Assembly: GCA_025677815.1 (NCBI GenBank)
Contig: JAIXMP010000029.1
Span: forward strand, 434,001 to 498,000
Length of the DNA stretch: 64,000 nt
Reading direction: 5' to 3'
DNA from: Phascolomyces articulosus
Taxonomy: Eukaryota; Mucoromycota; Mucoromycetes; Mucorales; Lichtheimiaceae
Of this stretch, positions 47,459 to 60,349 are shown one piece after another (the stretch's first letter is position 1; each line of letters opens with the position of its first letter). Below the pieces are notes generated by a model. That model was not told the DNA's origin and ran no database searches. It saw nothing but the letters and a program-made list of their open reading frames with translations. Position numbers and translations under genes: made by a program.

Positions 47459-48323
47459 TTTTGATTACAAAAAAAGAGAGGGATGGATGGGTTAAGCCAA
47501 AGGAAAAGATCACTAAATACCCTCTGCCCTTCTACGCGCAGGATCGGTAACGGGACTTGAATTTGCGTAACTCGTGTTGTGCTTTACCTTTGTTGATTTG
47601 CTCATTCTCTGCATAAAATAATTTTTTTTTCCATGTGTAAAAAGAATGGCAGGATAATATTATTTAGGTCATTATTATACAAGTACACGATTATTTATGA
47701 AGTCTATTAATATATTAAGCTGAAAGTACATTTTACCATATAAAAACCTTCTATTGCCGCCCCAATAATCATAATCATTTAATAGCAAAGCCTAAGCTAT
47801 AGTAGTTTTTCTTGATGTGTAGCTGTAATAACCACATGTTTCTATTTCATTGGTCACTGAATGGTCCACAACTACCATTAAATATGACATGATTCAATCC
47901 ACTTAAATATAATAGTAAAATAGGTAAAATTGCCTAATAAATTTATATCTAATTGATGGATATAAATCTTTCACTATTACTACTAGTTTTAGTTGTAAAA
48001 TGTAAACAGTAGAATTAGAATGACTTAGTATTAGTTAATTATGGCACACGCTGATTAACATAACGAAAATGATTCAAGTTAAAAAAGATAATACGATAAT
48101 ATATGGTTTGGTTTATTTATTATCATTTATTGTTAAGTTAATTATTTTTAACGCTGCTGCTTCTTTTTTAAGTAAAGATCCAAATTTGGCACTTAATTTT
48201 TTATAATAATAGCCAAGAATGATGTAGTTTTTTCTGCCTTGGCTGAGTAACCTTTCGTTTTTTTTTTACTCTCTCTCTCTTTTTCTCTTTTTAATAAAAC
48301 GAAAAAAAGAATAAAAGGCCCTG
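47459..48323. other. Divergent promoter region
   Basis: This 865-bp stretch lies between the divergent TCTP and TM9SF genes. It is AT-rich, has a CT-rich tract (about 48258-48285) just upstream of the TM9SF start, and no coding sequence. Confidence 0.5.
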
Positions 48324-50677
48324 ATGAAGTTCTTAACAAAGGCAGGATCATCTACTGCCTTGTTTCTACTTGCTTTAGGCGTAACTAATACAAACGCCTT
48401 TTATTTACCCGGTGTTGCTCCAAACGACTATACTGATAATGGAAACGTCCCTCTCTATGTCAACTCTTTGACACCAACATCTAATCAACAACTCAAGTCC
48501 GTACTTGCTTATGATTATTACGATCCACGATTCCATTTTTGTCAACCTGAAGGAGGACCACAAGAACAATCTGAAAGTTTAGGAAGTATTTTGTTTGGCG
48601 ATCGTATTTTCAATTCACCATTCGAGGTAAACTTGAGCAAGATGATTAGAATAAGGTGGAAGGAGTAGGGTAGAGTTTTATTGGAAATGAGAAGAAAGAC
48701 CAACTTTTTATTTTATGATAGCTTTTTATGGGCAAGAATGAAGAATGTAAATTACTTTGCAAGACAAAAGCCATTCCAAAAGAAGATGCTCAATATATCA
48801 ACCAATGTATTGCTGATACTTATGCCCTGAATTTTGTTGTCGACGGTCTTCCTGCTGCTCATATTGCTAAAGATGAACGTACTGGTGATGAATATTATAA
48901 TATTGGTGTTCGATTAGGTGAAAACGACGGTACTGCTGCTTTGAACAATCACTATTCCATTAATGTCGAATATCATGAACTTGCTGATGACAAAAAACGT
49001 GTTGTCGGTGTACTCGTGAATGCACTCAGTCGTGATACACAGATCGGCAAGGATGGTAACCCAATCTGTAGTCCTGATACTCCAGCTTTCCATTTGAAGG
49101 AAGACGGATCTTCTGAAGTCGTTTATACTTATAGTGTTACCTGGACCGTAAGTGTTTTTGTTTTTCTCTTTCCTTTTTATTTATCTATTTTTATTGTTAA
49201 CATTATAAAAAATATATTGGATTGGGTATTTTTAGTCTTCACCTACAGTATGGGCTACTCGTTGGGATAATTATCTTCATGTTGTTGATCCTTCGATCCA
49301 TTGGTTTTCTTTGGTCAACTCCATCGTTATTGTTCTTTTCTTGACCGGTATGGTTGCCATGATTTTGTTGCGTGCATTGCATAAGGATATTTCTCGGTAC
49401 AATGCTGTTGAAGCTCAAGAAGATGTTCAGGAAGATTATGGATGGAAATTGGTTCATGGTGATGTATTCCGTGCTCCTGCTCGACCCATGTTACTCTCTG
49501 TTATGGTCGGTAGTGGTTCTCAATTAGTTGCCATGACTGCTTTGACTCTTGGTAAAGTATCTATTTTTTTATGACAAACATAGCCAAGACGAAGACTGGG
49601 AAATCGGGTAAATGGAAAAAAGAGAAAGATAACTTATACTTTTTTATATATAGTTTTCGCTGTATTGGGTTTCTTGTCACCATCTAACCGTGGTGCTCTT
49701 GCTACTGTGATGGTTATTTTCTTCATGATCTTTGGCTGTATTTCCGGTTATGTATCTGCACGTATTTATAAGATGAATGGGGGTGATAAATGGAAGCTTA
49801 ACATTTTGTTGGCTGCCACCACATTGCCAGGGTAAGTTTATATCATTATTGTTATTAAAGATCGATTTCATGATGGAAACAAGAAAATGAGTTTATAACT
49901 AAAGCCATACACTGTTTTTTTCCAAATAAACCATAGTATTCTCATGAGTACATTCTCTGCGTTGAACTTTTTCTTGATCGGTTCCAAATCATCTGGTGCT
50001 GTACCTTTTGGTACTATGGTTGCTTTGATCAGTATCTGGCTTGTGATTTCAGTTCCATTAAGTGCAGTCGGTTCCTACTTTGGTTTCCGCAAGGCCAAGA
50101 TTGAACATCCAGTTCGAACAAACCAAATCCCTCGTCAAATCCCTGACCAACCATTCTATCTTCGCCCTATTCCTTCCATCTTTATGGGTGCTATCTTACC
50201 TTTTGGTTCCATCTTTTTGGAATTGTACTTTATCATGAATAGCATTTGGTTCCACCGTATCTATTATGGCATCGGCTTTTTGTTCTTAGTGTTTGTCGTC
50301 TTGATTGTGACATGTTCTGAAGTCACCATCCTCTTGTGTTATTTCCATTTGTGCAGTGAGGATTATCATTGGTCATGGCGCGCTTACATGACAGCTGGTG
50401 CTGCTGGTTTTTACGTCTTTTTGTATTCGACATTGTATTACTTTACGAAGCTTGATATCAATAGCTTGACAAGCACTGTGTTATATTTTGGTTATTCGGG
50501 TGTCATCTCTTTACTTTGTAGTTTATTGACTGGTAAGCAAAAGAAAGAAAAAGGGAAATCTATGTAAAATGTAAATCTAAATAACTTTTTTATTACTATT
50601 ATTACTTAGGTGCTGTGGGTTACTTGGCATGCTTGTTCTTCTTACAAAGAATCTTTGCCAGTATCAAGGTGGATTAG
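48324..50677 (+). CDS. TM9SF nonaspanin (EMP70 family) membrane protein
   Basis: Six exons: 48324-48626, 48722-49147, 49236-49551, 49654-49831, 49937-50532 and 50610-50677; 628 aa, normal family length. Residues 1-25 form a signal peptide (TALFLLALGVTNTNAFYLPG, cleavage after NA). The luminal domain contains FYLPGVAPNDY, CQPEGGPQEQSESLGSIL and GDRIFNSPFEV, all family hallmarks. Nine membrane helices follow from about HWFSLVNSIVIVLFLTG, with the NSIWFHRIYYGIGFLFLVF stretch and DYHWSWRAYMTAGAAG. The C-terminus ends in KVD, the KxD/E Golgi-retention motif of the family. Roles known for the family are endosome-Golgi sorting, adhesion and nutrient signalling. Start chosen for the signal peptide. 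Confidence 0.95.
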
Positions 50678-51094
50678 ATACATTTATTCAACAACACCAA
50701 TTTTTCTTGTTTAATAATTATAGACATTAACATCATCCATTAAAAAATGAAGTATCAACTTCCTCTTCTCCTCCTATTACATTTTCTCTCTCTCTCTCTC
50801 TTTCTTCCTTTCTCTCTCCTCCGATGAACATTTATACATACATATATATATGATGCATTCAAGTATATTTATATTATTAAAATAATAATAAAAAAAAAGA
50901 AATGTAAAAGATGCAAAAGATGGGTTCCTTTTTTTTTGTTGTATAATGTAAGAAATATGTAATGAATGTTGTGCCTAAAATTGACAAGAGATAGTGATTT
51001 TTTTTGATATAGAAGAATATAGTGAAAAGAGATAATGAGAATAGTAAGGGTGATAATCTTTTTTCATAGTGCTGTGTGATGGATTTCGTCATCA

Positions 51095-51697
51095 TTATTG
51101 TTGTTGTTGCTTTTGTTGAGCTTTTTCGATCTCTTCTTTTGTCTTGGTTTTCAAAGATAAAGCGTGAATACCATTTTGAAGTTCTTCATTCAATAATCCA
51201 TATACCAAACGATGTCGTTGCATCATTGTCTAATAGTAATCATATAGTTAAATGTATTATTTCTTTTTTTTTATCCAGTTATCCAGACAAACAAATCAAT
51301 TTACCTTTCCAGCAAAGTTATCTGATACGATGGTAATACTAATTTTTATAACATGGTGCTCAGCTTTTTTTTATCTACAACTCTCTCCTCTACACCAGCT
51401 TCATATTTATTCTAACTCTTTTTTCTTTCATAAAAGATAAAAAAAAAATAAGAAACTCACCGGAAATGGGTTTCAGGATTAGTATTACCACGCATGGCAG
51501 CATGGTGCGCATGTAGATGGGATTCGTTCACAATTTCCAACGTTGAAGGCTCGAGAGCTTCTTTGATCTATTATATTTCAATAAGAAAAATGACAAATTA
51601 TGTTTCTATTCCATTTGTGATACTATATTAATGAATTATCAATATCATTTACCTTGTGTTCAGCTGCTTGCTCAATGGGACCCTTTGCAGTTTCCAT
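51095..51697 (-). CDS. BOL1: BolA-like protein 1 (BolA1)
   Basis: Minus-strand exons in coding order are 51697-51653, 51567-51461, 51338-51305 and 51229-51095; 106 aa. BolA proteins bind monothiol glutaredoxins and a [2Fe-2S] cluster and help iron-sulfur protein maturation; BOL1 acts in mitochondria. The domain is complete: IKEALEPSTLEIVNESHLHAHH, then ETHFRITIVSDNFAGK and the invariant-histidine segment QRHRLVYGLL followed by ELQNGIHALSLKTKT. This is too short for the ORF to be seen unspliced, and every exon joins in frame. A long presequence is absent; a few N-terminal residues precede the domain. A glutamine-rich end completes the protein. It is convergent with TM9SF. Confidence 0.92.
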
Positions 51698-53518
51698 TAT
51701 GTCCAGTACTCAAAAAAAAAAAACCTTTTTCGCTTAAAGAAGTCTCTAACTCTTATTTTATCGTTTGCTTTGTAGCTGAGTTATGTTAGCTATTATAGCC
51801 AGTGAAACAATGTGAATTTTATTATCAATGTTACCACGCAACAGAGATGTGAACAAGCATCATTGACTAAGCTATCCTTATTAGTTATTCAGGTTGATAT
51901 TATGATAATATATTCTGTGTAATAAATCTCGTATGTAATAACAAACTCATATATAAAAAACTACTGTATATTATGAGTATATGCTGATGTTTTCCGCGAG
52001 CATTATTAATACTCGTTGAGTAATTTTCAAAGGCACTTTTGATATGAAAGCAAAAACAAGCAACAACGTATATCATACATGCACAATAGCAATATTAGTC
52101 CGCGAAAATAAAGGTAGAGGAGTACGTAAGGGGGGGATTTCATCTTTGGACAGTAAGCAACAGTCGATACCATGACCAGGTTTAATCTTTAACCAAAATG
52201 AAACGACCTAGTGAAGCAGGAAAAGAGATAATGAACATAGAAACTCAGTTGACCATTCCAAATATCTTAAAGGATAAGTTTGCATTGATGGCATCCAAGT
52301 ATAATTGTAATGAAGAGTTAGTCATCCATTTATCACTTGGAGATCCTGGGTACAATCAAATATGCAAGGAACCAATAAAAGTTTTTGTTGTTAATCTACA
52401 GATACGACTTAGAATTCTTTGACTTAATATTGAATAGCCCTGCTGCTTATATAAGTAGTATCGGACGACAAGATAATACCAAACCATGAGATTTCCAGAT
52501 CGTTAGCTTTAATACGGAAGCTGCTGTTCCCGATATTGAAGCTCGCTCTAATGAGCAATGAAAGTTTGGTAATGTGTATAGTATTTTTTTCAATTTGAGT
52601 TTAAGTTTTTCTAGAATTTTATCAAGAACACTCTACTAAAAAGCAGGACAAAGGTACACAATGGAAAAAGAGCTTATTATATGGCAGAATTATCCAGAAT
52701 ATCATTACCAATTTTCCTAGCCGCTAGATTATACAGAACCCCTATTTTCCTATCACTTTTACATTTGCAAGTAGTACGTATCTAAGGAATATAATAGACC
52801 ATTTTATCTATTTTTGTGAATATCTCAGATACATATTCTATATTACTATTTCTATTATTCATTATATTCGTAGTATGTATATATATCTTATTTGAAGAGT
52901 TGGGTAAAGTTTAAAATGGCTTCTGGCCATAATAACTACTAGAATTATCTATTAAATATGTAATCTGGTTCTTTCTATCGTTTATCGTTATAGAATTTGT
53001 GAATTGTGGTACCGCCAAGGATCGTTAATGAGCACAGCTATATATAGATTATAAATAGCAAGCAAATCAATTAATTTAGGTAAGAAAGTTTTTTTTACAA
53101 CATCCAATTGCATCTCTCTTAAATATGCCTTGTGTGGATAGTGGTATAATGCATGGATTACCTATTTGTATCTAGTATTGAAAACAAGAAAGAAATACTT
53201 CCAATTATTATAAGTTCATTCAAAAATTATATCTTCCTCATTATTCTTGGTAAAAACACATCTCCGGAAAAAATAAAAATACAGTTGATAGAAAGTATAT
53301 TATCTGCACGTCTTCTAGTTTATATAGCTTAAAGAGACCTATTTGTAATAGGCTTTTAAGTAGGTTAGCATGACGTAAGGTTTCAAATAGAGCAAAGGAA
53401 ATCGCTCACTTTTACTGCCCGTGAGACAGGTCTTTTTTTTTTTATTATTTTTCAGCAAAAAATTCAACCCTTGCTTCGCTTCTTTCATATTTATATATAT
53501 ATATATTTTCACTTCTCA
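51698..53518. other. Intergenic region with one weak ORF
   Basis: AT-rich DNA. A plus-strand 74-codon ORF at 52198-52422 (MKRPSEAGKEIMNIETQL) has fairly ordinary composition, but no family or splice context was found. A TA run (about 53494-53506) lies in the leader of the downstream gene. Confidence 0.4.
52198..52422 (+). other. Weak ORF, possible gene remnant
   Basis: 74 codons of mixed-composition peptide with charged and hydrophobic residues in balance (ILKDKFALMASKYNCNEELVI), unlike the low-complexity frames around it. No homologue is recognised. May be a first exon or a remnant. Confidence 0.2.
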
Positions 53519-55468
53519 ATGAACACAGCACATGACGATAATTCAGAACGAATAACCTTACGTAGTCATGAAGGTGCTCGCCATTCGGAACCTTTAATAT
53601 TGAACGAATCCGATTTTGAACAAAATGACCCAGCACCACGACAACAACATTCACCATACCATGACGACGCCGACAACGAAGAGGAGGAAGCCCAAGTTGA
53701 TAATAGTAACGATAACGATCGCAATGAACAACAACAACGGGCTCCTTTATTAAGACGTTCCCATTCACAAGAAAGTGCGATCAGTACAGATTCTGCACCA
53801 CCACCTTATGAATTCTATCCACCCGCCAAAACGCTTTTTGGTAGAGCTTACAATTGGATTCGAACCATACCCCGCATTCGACGGCGCCAAGCGATTGCAT
53901 TACCGACGTTACCATTACATCAACGTTTTTATAGCCGTCATTCCGATTCACTTTCATCCACCTCGATCGATTCATTTGCTTCGTCCGCTTATCCAGCAAC
54001 ATGTTGTTCTTATTATTTCCATGTATGTATGAGTCGATTTCCTTCGTTACCGAGAGCCACTTTACCTACCTGGTTAGCCCGTTGTCGTTGGGTACTTATC
54101 TGTATATCCATTTTTGCCATTCTTTTATTTGCATTTCTTCTCTTTTGTTCCATTTTCTTTGCTCCCGCCTCTCTGTCGCCACCGATTGTTCCCGACCTGT
54201 CGACGGATATATCGGCACGCTTTCTTTCACTGAATATATTTATGCGACCTCCTGGTGTCACGAACAATTATTCCGATTATAAAGAGGAGCGTTTGGATTA
54301 TATTGTCCGCTATATTTTACCACAATATGACGTCGTGGCCTTTCAAGAAGCGTTTGCCTTTGGTACCCGACGAAAAGATCAATTGATTCAACGAGCAAGA
54401 AATATGGGCTTTAATCATCATGTTGAATCCCCAAGACATTATCCTTGGGATTTGGGAGTAGATGGAGGATTGTTGATCATGTCTCGATTTCCTATTCGAA
54501 CGTCACATACCATCGAGTATCCACGCGGTATCCATAGCGATTGGCTTTCGTATAAAGGTGCACTTCATGCCTTGATCGAAATCAACCCAATCCAATCACT
54601 CCATTTATACACAACACATGCACAAGCCTCGTATGCAGTGCAGCCAAGTCAAGCGGATATCCAAGTCCGATTAGGTCAGTTTGCTCAATTGCATCAGTTT
54701 ATCAAGGAAACAACACAAAGAGATAATAATATCCCGATCCTTTTGTTGGGCGACTTCAATGTGGATGCTGCTGTTCATGATGGATCCATTACGGAACATT
54801 CCAAATCCAGTTCTGTGGAATATCAAATGATGATGGATGTTCTAAATGGTAAAGGAGTTGATCTCGGAAAAACAGGACATCGTAGTGTTAGCAATGATAA
54901 CATCAGCGATAGTGATAATGAAAAATCAGCATTGGCAAGAAAGCGACTCTATGCTGATCCAAGTTATCAATTGGATTTATCAGATAAAGTATATAAACAG
55001 TATGGATATCATCCGGTAACATTTGGTGATATTGTATTAAACAAGAACGGCGAGGTTGAGCCTGCCGAAACAATTTTGACGGATCCGGAACAGGTCATGA
55101 CGGTTCAAAGTATTGATCGCGTTTTCTGGGATCAAATGCGTGCTGTGACATCTACGATGAAGGTACAAGAGGCACAAGTTGAAAAGTTTTTAGTTCGAAA
55201 CAATGATATGATGAGTGAATTTGATAAACAACAAGCACCATTTACTCAAGTATCAGGTAAGAAGAAAATAGAGAAGCAAGATGATCGGGAAAAAAAATGC
55301 GAAAGGGATTTATTACTTGATTTAGAAAAGGGGAATGCATATATATGTATAGTAGAAATGTAATTACTGATCATATCTTTTTTGGGTGTGTGTGTGCTTA
55401 TGTTATACAATATTGAAATGGTATATATAGATCATTATGGTTTAAGTTGTGTTGTCCAGCTATCTTGA
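53519..55468 (+). CDS. Membrane-anchored EEP phosphodiesterase, nSMase-like
   Basis: Two exons, 53519-55256 and 55431-55468; 591 aa. Residues 1-190 are cytosolic, acidic then Arg/Ser-rich. One membrane segment lies at about 192-216 (ICISIFAILLFAFLLFC). The endonuclease/exonuclease/phosphatase domain fills 231-591 with FLSLNIFMRPPG, the metal-binding Glu in VVAFQEAF (about 276), LLIMSRFPI, THAQASY and LLGDFNVDA (about 408-416). The general-base His of SDHYGLS falls in the 12-residue second exon, which is easily missed if the intron is not removed. This layout resembles neutral sphingomyelinases and related phospholipid or inositol phosphodiesterases; the substrate is inferred. The start ATG at 53519 is preferred over an upstream non-ATG extension. 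Confidence 0.85.
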
Positions 55469-55651
55469 TTTTTTCCATTATTGGGATTTGTTTTTAATGA
55501 TTTTTTTTCTTTGTAAAATCCGTGGATTCCCTTCCGTCTGTATAAAATAATATTTAAATATAAAGACCAAGTTTTTTTCTTTTTCAAGCTATACATAACT
55601 TCTACCTATAATAAACTACCATATGATATATATATATACAATCCATATATA

Positions 55652-56134
55652 TCAAGTACCACTACCACTTGCACCTCCTTGACCACCTGATAGATCTATC
55701 CATTGAATTTCATAACGCTGTTCAAAAGTATTCCGATCTATGATATCTTGCAATCGTTCAATAGATCCTATAACATCAGCAGCACTTGCAAGAAGTGCCA
55801 TTTCAGCATCTCCAGGGGTTTCCACTTCTGGATAACCTCGATGTAACTTGTTTGGATGAAGAACAATTGATAATGCTAGTAACAAGGTATTGATACGATA
55901 ACTCCAACCTCCTACTCCTTCACATATATAAAGGTCATTCTGTGGAAATCTCACATTAGGTCTCGCTGGACATTCACTTTGAATCAAGTTGGGTGCATAG
56001 GCTTCGGACATTCTACCTATACTTCGGATAACAAATTCACACACTTGATGTACAAAAGTAATGAGATCTGCTGTACGATACCATCGAAGATGATTTGTGA
56101 TAATATCCATTTTACAATCCCAGTTATTGTACAT
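55652..56134 (-). CDS. Hypothetical protein, 160 aa, unknown
   Basis: Single exon with normal amino-acid composition and codon use. The N-terminal half is helical (LRWYRTADLITFVHQVCEFVIRSIGRM). A middle part contains PARPNVRFPQNDLYICEGVGGWSYRINTLLLAL, a helical stretch with LLASAADVIGSIERLQ follows, and the tail is Gly/Ser-rich. No signal peptide or clear membrane helix was seen. I do not recognise the family. An internal ATG nine codons in (MDIITNH) is an alternative start. It is convergent with the EEP gene (stops 184 bp apart) and divergent from the ENOSF1 gene. Confidence 0.7.
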   Translation of the reverse strand: MYNNWDCKMDIITNHLRWYRTADLITFVHQVCEFVIRSIGRMSEAYAPNLIQSECPARPNVRFPQNDLYICEGVGGWSYRINTLLLALSIVLHPNKLHRGYPEVETPGDAEMALLASAADVIGSIERLQDIIDRNTFEQRYEIQWIDLSGGQGGASGSGT

Positions 56135-56885
56135 GTTTCTTATTGATAGGAAGAATAAATAGGAAAGTTTTTGTTGTTATATAGGATATTATATATAGAG
56201 TTATAAATAAAAATGTAAAAAGGAAAAGGAAAAGACCATATATCTCTTTATCCCCCTTATTTTCAAATGATAAGCATTCGTAAAAAAAAATAGATGTATT
56301 ATATTGTATGTGGTCAAGGACCTTTTTTGTTTTTAGTGGATTCTTGACAACAACAACAAAAAAAGACTAATGATCATCCAATCCAGGGACATAAAACTAT
56401 AAAATTACTGTCACAGACTCAACTGTGAAAAGTCCGATCTTAAGCACGGGAAAAAAATCATATTGACGGGGGATTTTCACACATAAAAAGTCCCGTGGGA
56501 TCCAAACCTTATGCTTGGGTTGGCGGGTGGAAATAAGCAGACAAAGGAGTGTATTTAATAAAATGTTTCCTTTTCCCCGAATAAGGGTGCCGAAGCTTCC
56601 GAAATCAGAAAACGTAAGGGTTTTTTAATTAGTGATTATGTGAGAAGGAGTCAAGTATAAAGTATACGTGGTTAGTATATATGGTAAATAGTGTTAGTGT
56701 ATGTCGTGTGCGTGTGTATATATGTAGTGCGGAAACAAATCCGCATCAAATATATAAACAACACATGTCCAACTTTCATTTTTCCTTTTTATACACTTTT
56801 TCTTCTTCTTTTCTATTATTTTTTCTTACTTTATTAAAATATTCCTATCTATTTTAAATATTACTTTTATATATATATAAACAAG
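56135..56885. other. Divergent promoter region
   Basis: This 751-bp AT-rich spacer lies between divergent genes. A T/C-rich tract followed by a TATATATATAAA run directly precedes the downstream ATG. No coding segment seen. Confidence 0.5.
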
Positions 56886-58311
56886 ATGGTCAAACAAGAT
56901 TTTACTATTACAAGCTATGAAGTTCGAGATATTCGATTCCCTACTTCACAACATTTAGATGGTTCTGATGCTATGAACAAGGATCCAGACTACTCTGCCG
57001 CCTATGTCATCTTTTATACAAACGATAAACAAGTAGAAGGCCATGGTATGACATTTACTTGTGGTCGTGGTACCGAAGTCTGTTGTAGTGCTATTGAAGC
57101 TTTGGCCGTTAAATTCATCAACAAGAAGCTTTCTGAATTGGTGGTGGATATGCGTGCTACTCATCGTATTTGTACTGGTGACTCTCAGTTACGATGGATT
57201 GGTCCAGAAAAGGGTGCTATTCATTTGGCTACCGCTGCTGTCATTAATGCTGTATGGGATCTTTGGGCCAAGGCTGAAGGAAAACCTCTTTGGAAACTCG
57301 TTGTTGATTTGACACCCGAACAATTTGTTCAAGCCATTGATTTCCGTTATATCACAGATGCTATTACGCCTGAAGAAGCTCTTGTATTGTTGAAAGAAAA
57401 TGAATCTACCAAGGCTGATCGTGAAGCTGAAATGCGTGAAAAGGGATACCCTGCTTATACTACTTCTGCGGGATGGTTAGGTAAAACATTATCTTTTTAT
57501 TCTTTGTGCTGGAAGATATCAATAGATAAAGAAGGTTTTATTGATAAAGTTATTATGTAACGCAGGTTATAGCGATGAAAAAGTACGCCGCTTATGTCGT
57601 AAAGCCAAGGAACAAGGATTTACTCACTTTAAACAAAAGGTGGGAGGTGATAAGGATTCTGATATTCGTCGTGCACGATTGATCCGTGAAGAAATTGGAG
57701 ATGAAGGTGTATTGATGATGGATGCAAACCAAGTTTGGGATGTAAACGAGGCTATTACATGGATGGAAGATCTTTTACAATTCAACCCTCATTTCATTGA
57801 AGAACCTACTTCTCCTGATGATGTATTGGGTCATGCTGCTATTCGTAAAGCCCTTTATCCACGTACGCGGGTAGCTACAGGTGAACATATTCAAAACCGT
57901 ATCATCTTCAAACAATTGTTTCAAGCCCAAGCCATTGATTTCTGTCAAATTGATTCTTGCCGTGTTGCTGGTGTCAACGAAATTTTGTCCATCATTTTAA
58001 TGGCCAAGAAATTCAATATTCCTGTGGTTCCTCATGCTGGTGGTGTAGGTCTTTGTGAATATGTTCAACATTTATCCTTGATTGATTATATTTGTGTATC
58101 TGCCACCACTGAAGGTCGTATCTTGGAATTTGTGGATCATTTACATGAACACTTTTTGGATCCCGTGGTCATGAAGAATGGACGATACATGACACCTTTG
58201 GCACCTGGTTATAGTATTCAAATGAAACGTGAATCTATTGAAGATTATACATTCCCTGAAGGCAAGGTACATAAAGAACTTGCAGCTAAAACAACAAATC
58301 ACAAGGCTTAA
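56886..58311 (+). CDS. ENOSF1: L-fuconate dehydratase (ENOSF1, enolase superfamily)
   Basis: Two exons, 56886-57480 and 57566-58311; 446 aa, like human ENOSF1. The enzyme dehydrates L-fuconate to 2-keto-3-deoxy-L-fuconate. The N-terminal capping domain contains ITSYEVRDIRFPTS and GRGTEVCCSAIEAL. In the barrel, the catalytic lysines are in FKQKVGG (Lys221 and Lys223). The Mg2+ ligands are Asp251 (LMMDANQVWD), Glu277 (FIEEPTSPDD) and Glu305 (TGEHIQNR). The catalytic His is in VVPHAGGVGLCE. Identity to the family is strong throughout the second exon. The start is the ATG at the conserved N-terminus just after a TATA-like run. There is no clear targeting peptide, so it is probably cytosolic. Confidence 0.95.
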
Positions 58312-58622
58312 AAACCTATAACACTTCTTTTTTGCTTGCATTTACAACCATCCCCATTTTTTACTTTGTATTTTTAAAAACATGTTTTCCTTTTTTCCTC
58401 TTTTATAAAAAACAACTAAAATAAACCATTGAATATATTACAAAAAATTGTCATTGTTTTTTTGGATTATGTAAGCAATAGAAACACAGAAGAGGAACAA
58501 GGAGAAAAAAAATATATACTTTTTTTAAAACCAATACCAAATTTGTATGATCCACGCAATTGGCTCAGCCTTAAATTTTTTCGCATATTGGGACACTTTT
58601 CTACTCCATTTATCCAAATAAC

Positions 58623-58923
58623 ATGCCAACTGCAACGTGTTCGTCTGTAGGTTGTAACGAACCTGCCAATTTGCAATGCCCAACATGCGTCAAACAAGAG
58701 ATTGCTGACGGTTCGCACTTTTGTTCTCAAGATTGTTTTAAAAAGAGCTGGGTAATTAATTATTACATCCGAATCAATTTGAATGAATGACAGATCCAAT
58801 CGAAAGAGAGACTGATCCAAGATTTAATTGACAATTGATCAAAATCATTTCATGAATTTTATATATTTATATTAGGGCGTTCATAAAGCTTTGCATAAAT
58901 CAAACAAAGGTAAATAATATGGT

Positions 58924-58964
<41 letters not shown>

Positions 58965-60349
58965 GGTTAGACGTTTCCTTTTTATTGACACAAAGATTTT
59001 TTTATTATATTTTAGGTGCTAAATACGATCCATTCAAAACATTTGGATATGCTGGTAAGCTACGTCCAGTGTATCCTCTTTCCCCTCGTCGTGAAGTACC
59101 AGAACATATTCCACGACCGGATTATGCAGAAACCGGTATTCCCAAATCTGAATTCATGGCACCAAGAAGTGAAATTAGAGTGATGTCACCTGAAGAAATT
59201 CAAGGTATTCGAGAAGCTTGTCGCGTAAGTTGTTTATGTATTTCATTACCGTTTCTTGTTTGATTATATATACTTATCTTTGCACAATTAATATTCTTGA
59301 TAGATTACTCGTGAAGTTCTTGATATTGCTGCTGCCGCCGTTCGTGTTGGTATTACTACAGATGAAATTGGTAAGATCTCATAGCAAAAAAAAAAAAAAA
59401 AGTGGGATGGTTTTTTTTATCAGGAATAAATAGAATTGACTACAACATATCTCCAATTTTTTTTATTTCATTATTAATATAATATGCTTTCTTTATTGGT
59501 TAGATCGAATTGTTCATGAAGCAACTATTGAACGTAACGCCTATCCTTCACCTCTTAACTATAACAATTTCCCCAAATCATGCTGTACATCCATCAACGA
59601 AGCCATTTGTCATGGTATTCCAGACCAACGTGAACTCTTGGATGGTGATATTATCAATATCGATATTTCTTGTTATTATAAGGGCTTCCATGGAGATGCT
59701 AATGCAACCTATGTGGTTGGTGAAAACGCTAGCCCTGTTGCCAAAAAACTTGTTGAATGTACACGAGAGTGTTTGGAAAAGTCCATTGCTGCTGGTAAGT
59801 TATCATTAGAAAGTAAGAAAAAATGAGTAATAACTGGTTTATTATTATTATTAGTAAAACCTGGTATGCGTTATCGCGATTTTGGTAAGATTATTCAAGA
59901 TCATGCAACCAAGAATGGCTTTTCGGTTGTACGTACTTATTGTGGTCATGGTATCAATCAATTATTCCATTGTGCACCTACTGTTCCACATTATGCCAGT
60001 AAGTGATTCTAGATTTTTATAAACTATTCTTTCTATTAAAATGCTTAACCTATTCCTCCATTATTTTAGACAACAAAGCTATTGGTATCTTGAAGCCAGG
60101 CCATATCTTTACCATTGAACCAATGATCAATGAAGGTGTCCATCATGATATCTTATGGTAAGTTTTTATATAGCATGTTTTAAAAAGTGACAACAACCAG
60201 GAAATTAATACATATCATGTTTACTAATGATTTGAAAAAAAAAACTTAGGCCTGATCAATGGACAAGTACCACTAAGGATGGCAAGCTTTCTGCACAATT
60301 CGAACATACCATGCTTGTAACTGAAACAGGTGTTGAAATCTTAACCTAA
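58623..60349 (+). CDS. MAP1: Methionine aminopeptidase 1 with zinc finger
   Basis: Eight exons: 58623-58751, 58876-58909, 59016-59224, 59304-59370, 59504-59794, 59855-59998, 60070-60157 and 60250-60349; 353 aa. It removes the initiator Met from nascent chains at the ribosome. The N-terminal C6H2 zinc finger (residues about 6-50: C6, C11, C19, C22, C34, C38, then H46 and H50) anchors it to ribosomes. The pita-bread catalytic domain shows [11 protein letters not shown], the metal ligands in DIINIDIS and GFHGDANAT, the His in [20 protein letters not shown] and FEHTMLVTE. All five metal ligands are present. Every splice site is GT-AG and in frame. It is followed 493 bp later by the co-oriented NDUFB10 gene. 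Confidence 0.96.
58927..58962. repeat. (TA)n microsatellite in MAP1 intron 2
   Basis: About 16 TA units lie within an intron of the methionine aminopeptidase gene. A similar shorter run is at 46661-46682 inside the TCTP 3' region. Confidence 0.85.

Noticed and set aside
53445..54282. Several alternate-frame ORFs on both strands over the EEP gene
   Set aside because: Overlap the well-supported EEP coding sequence and have no family similarity.
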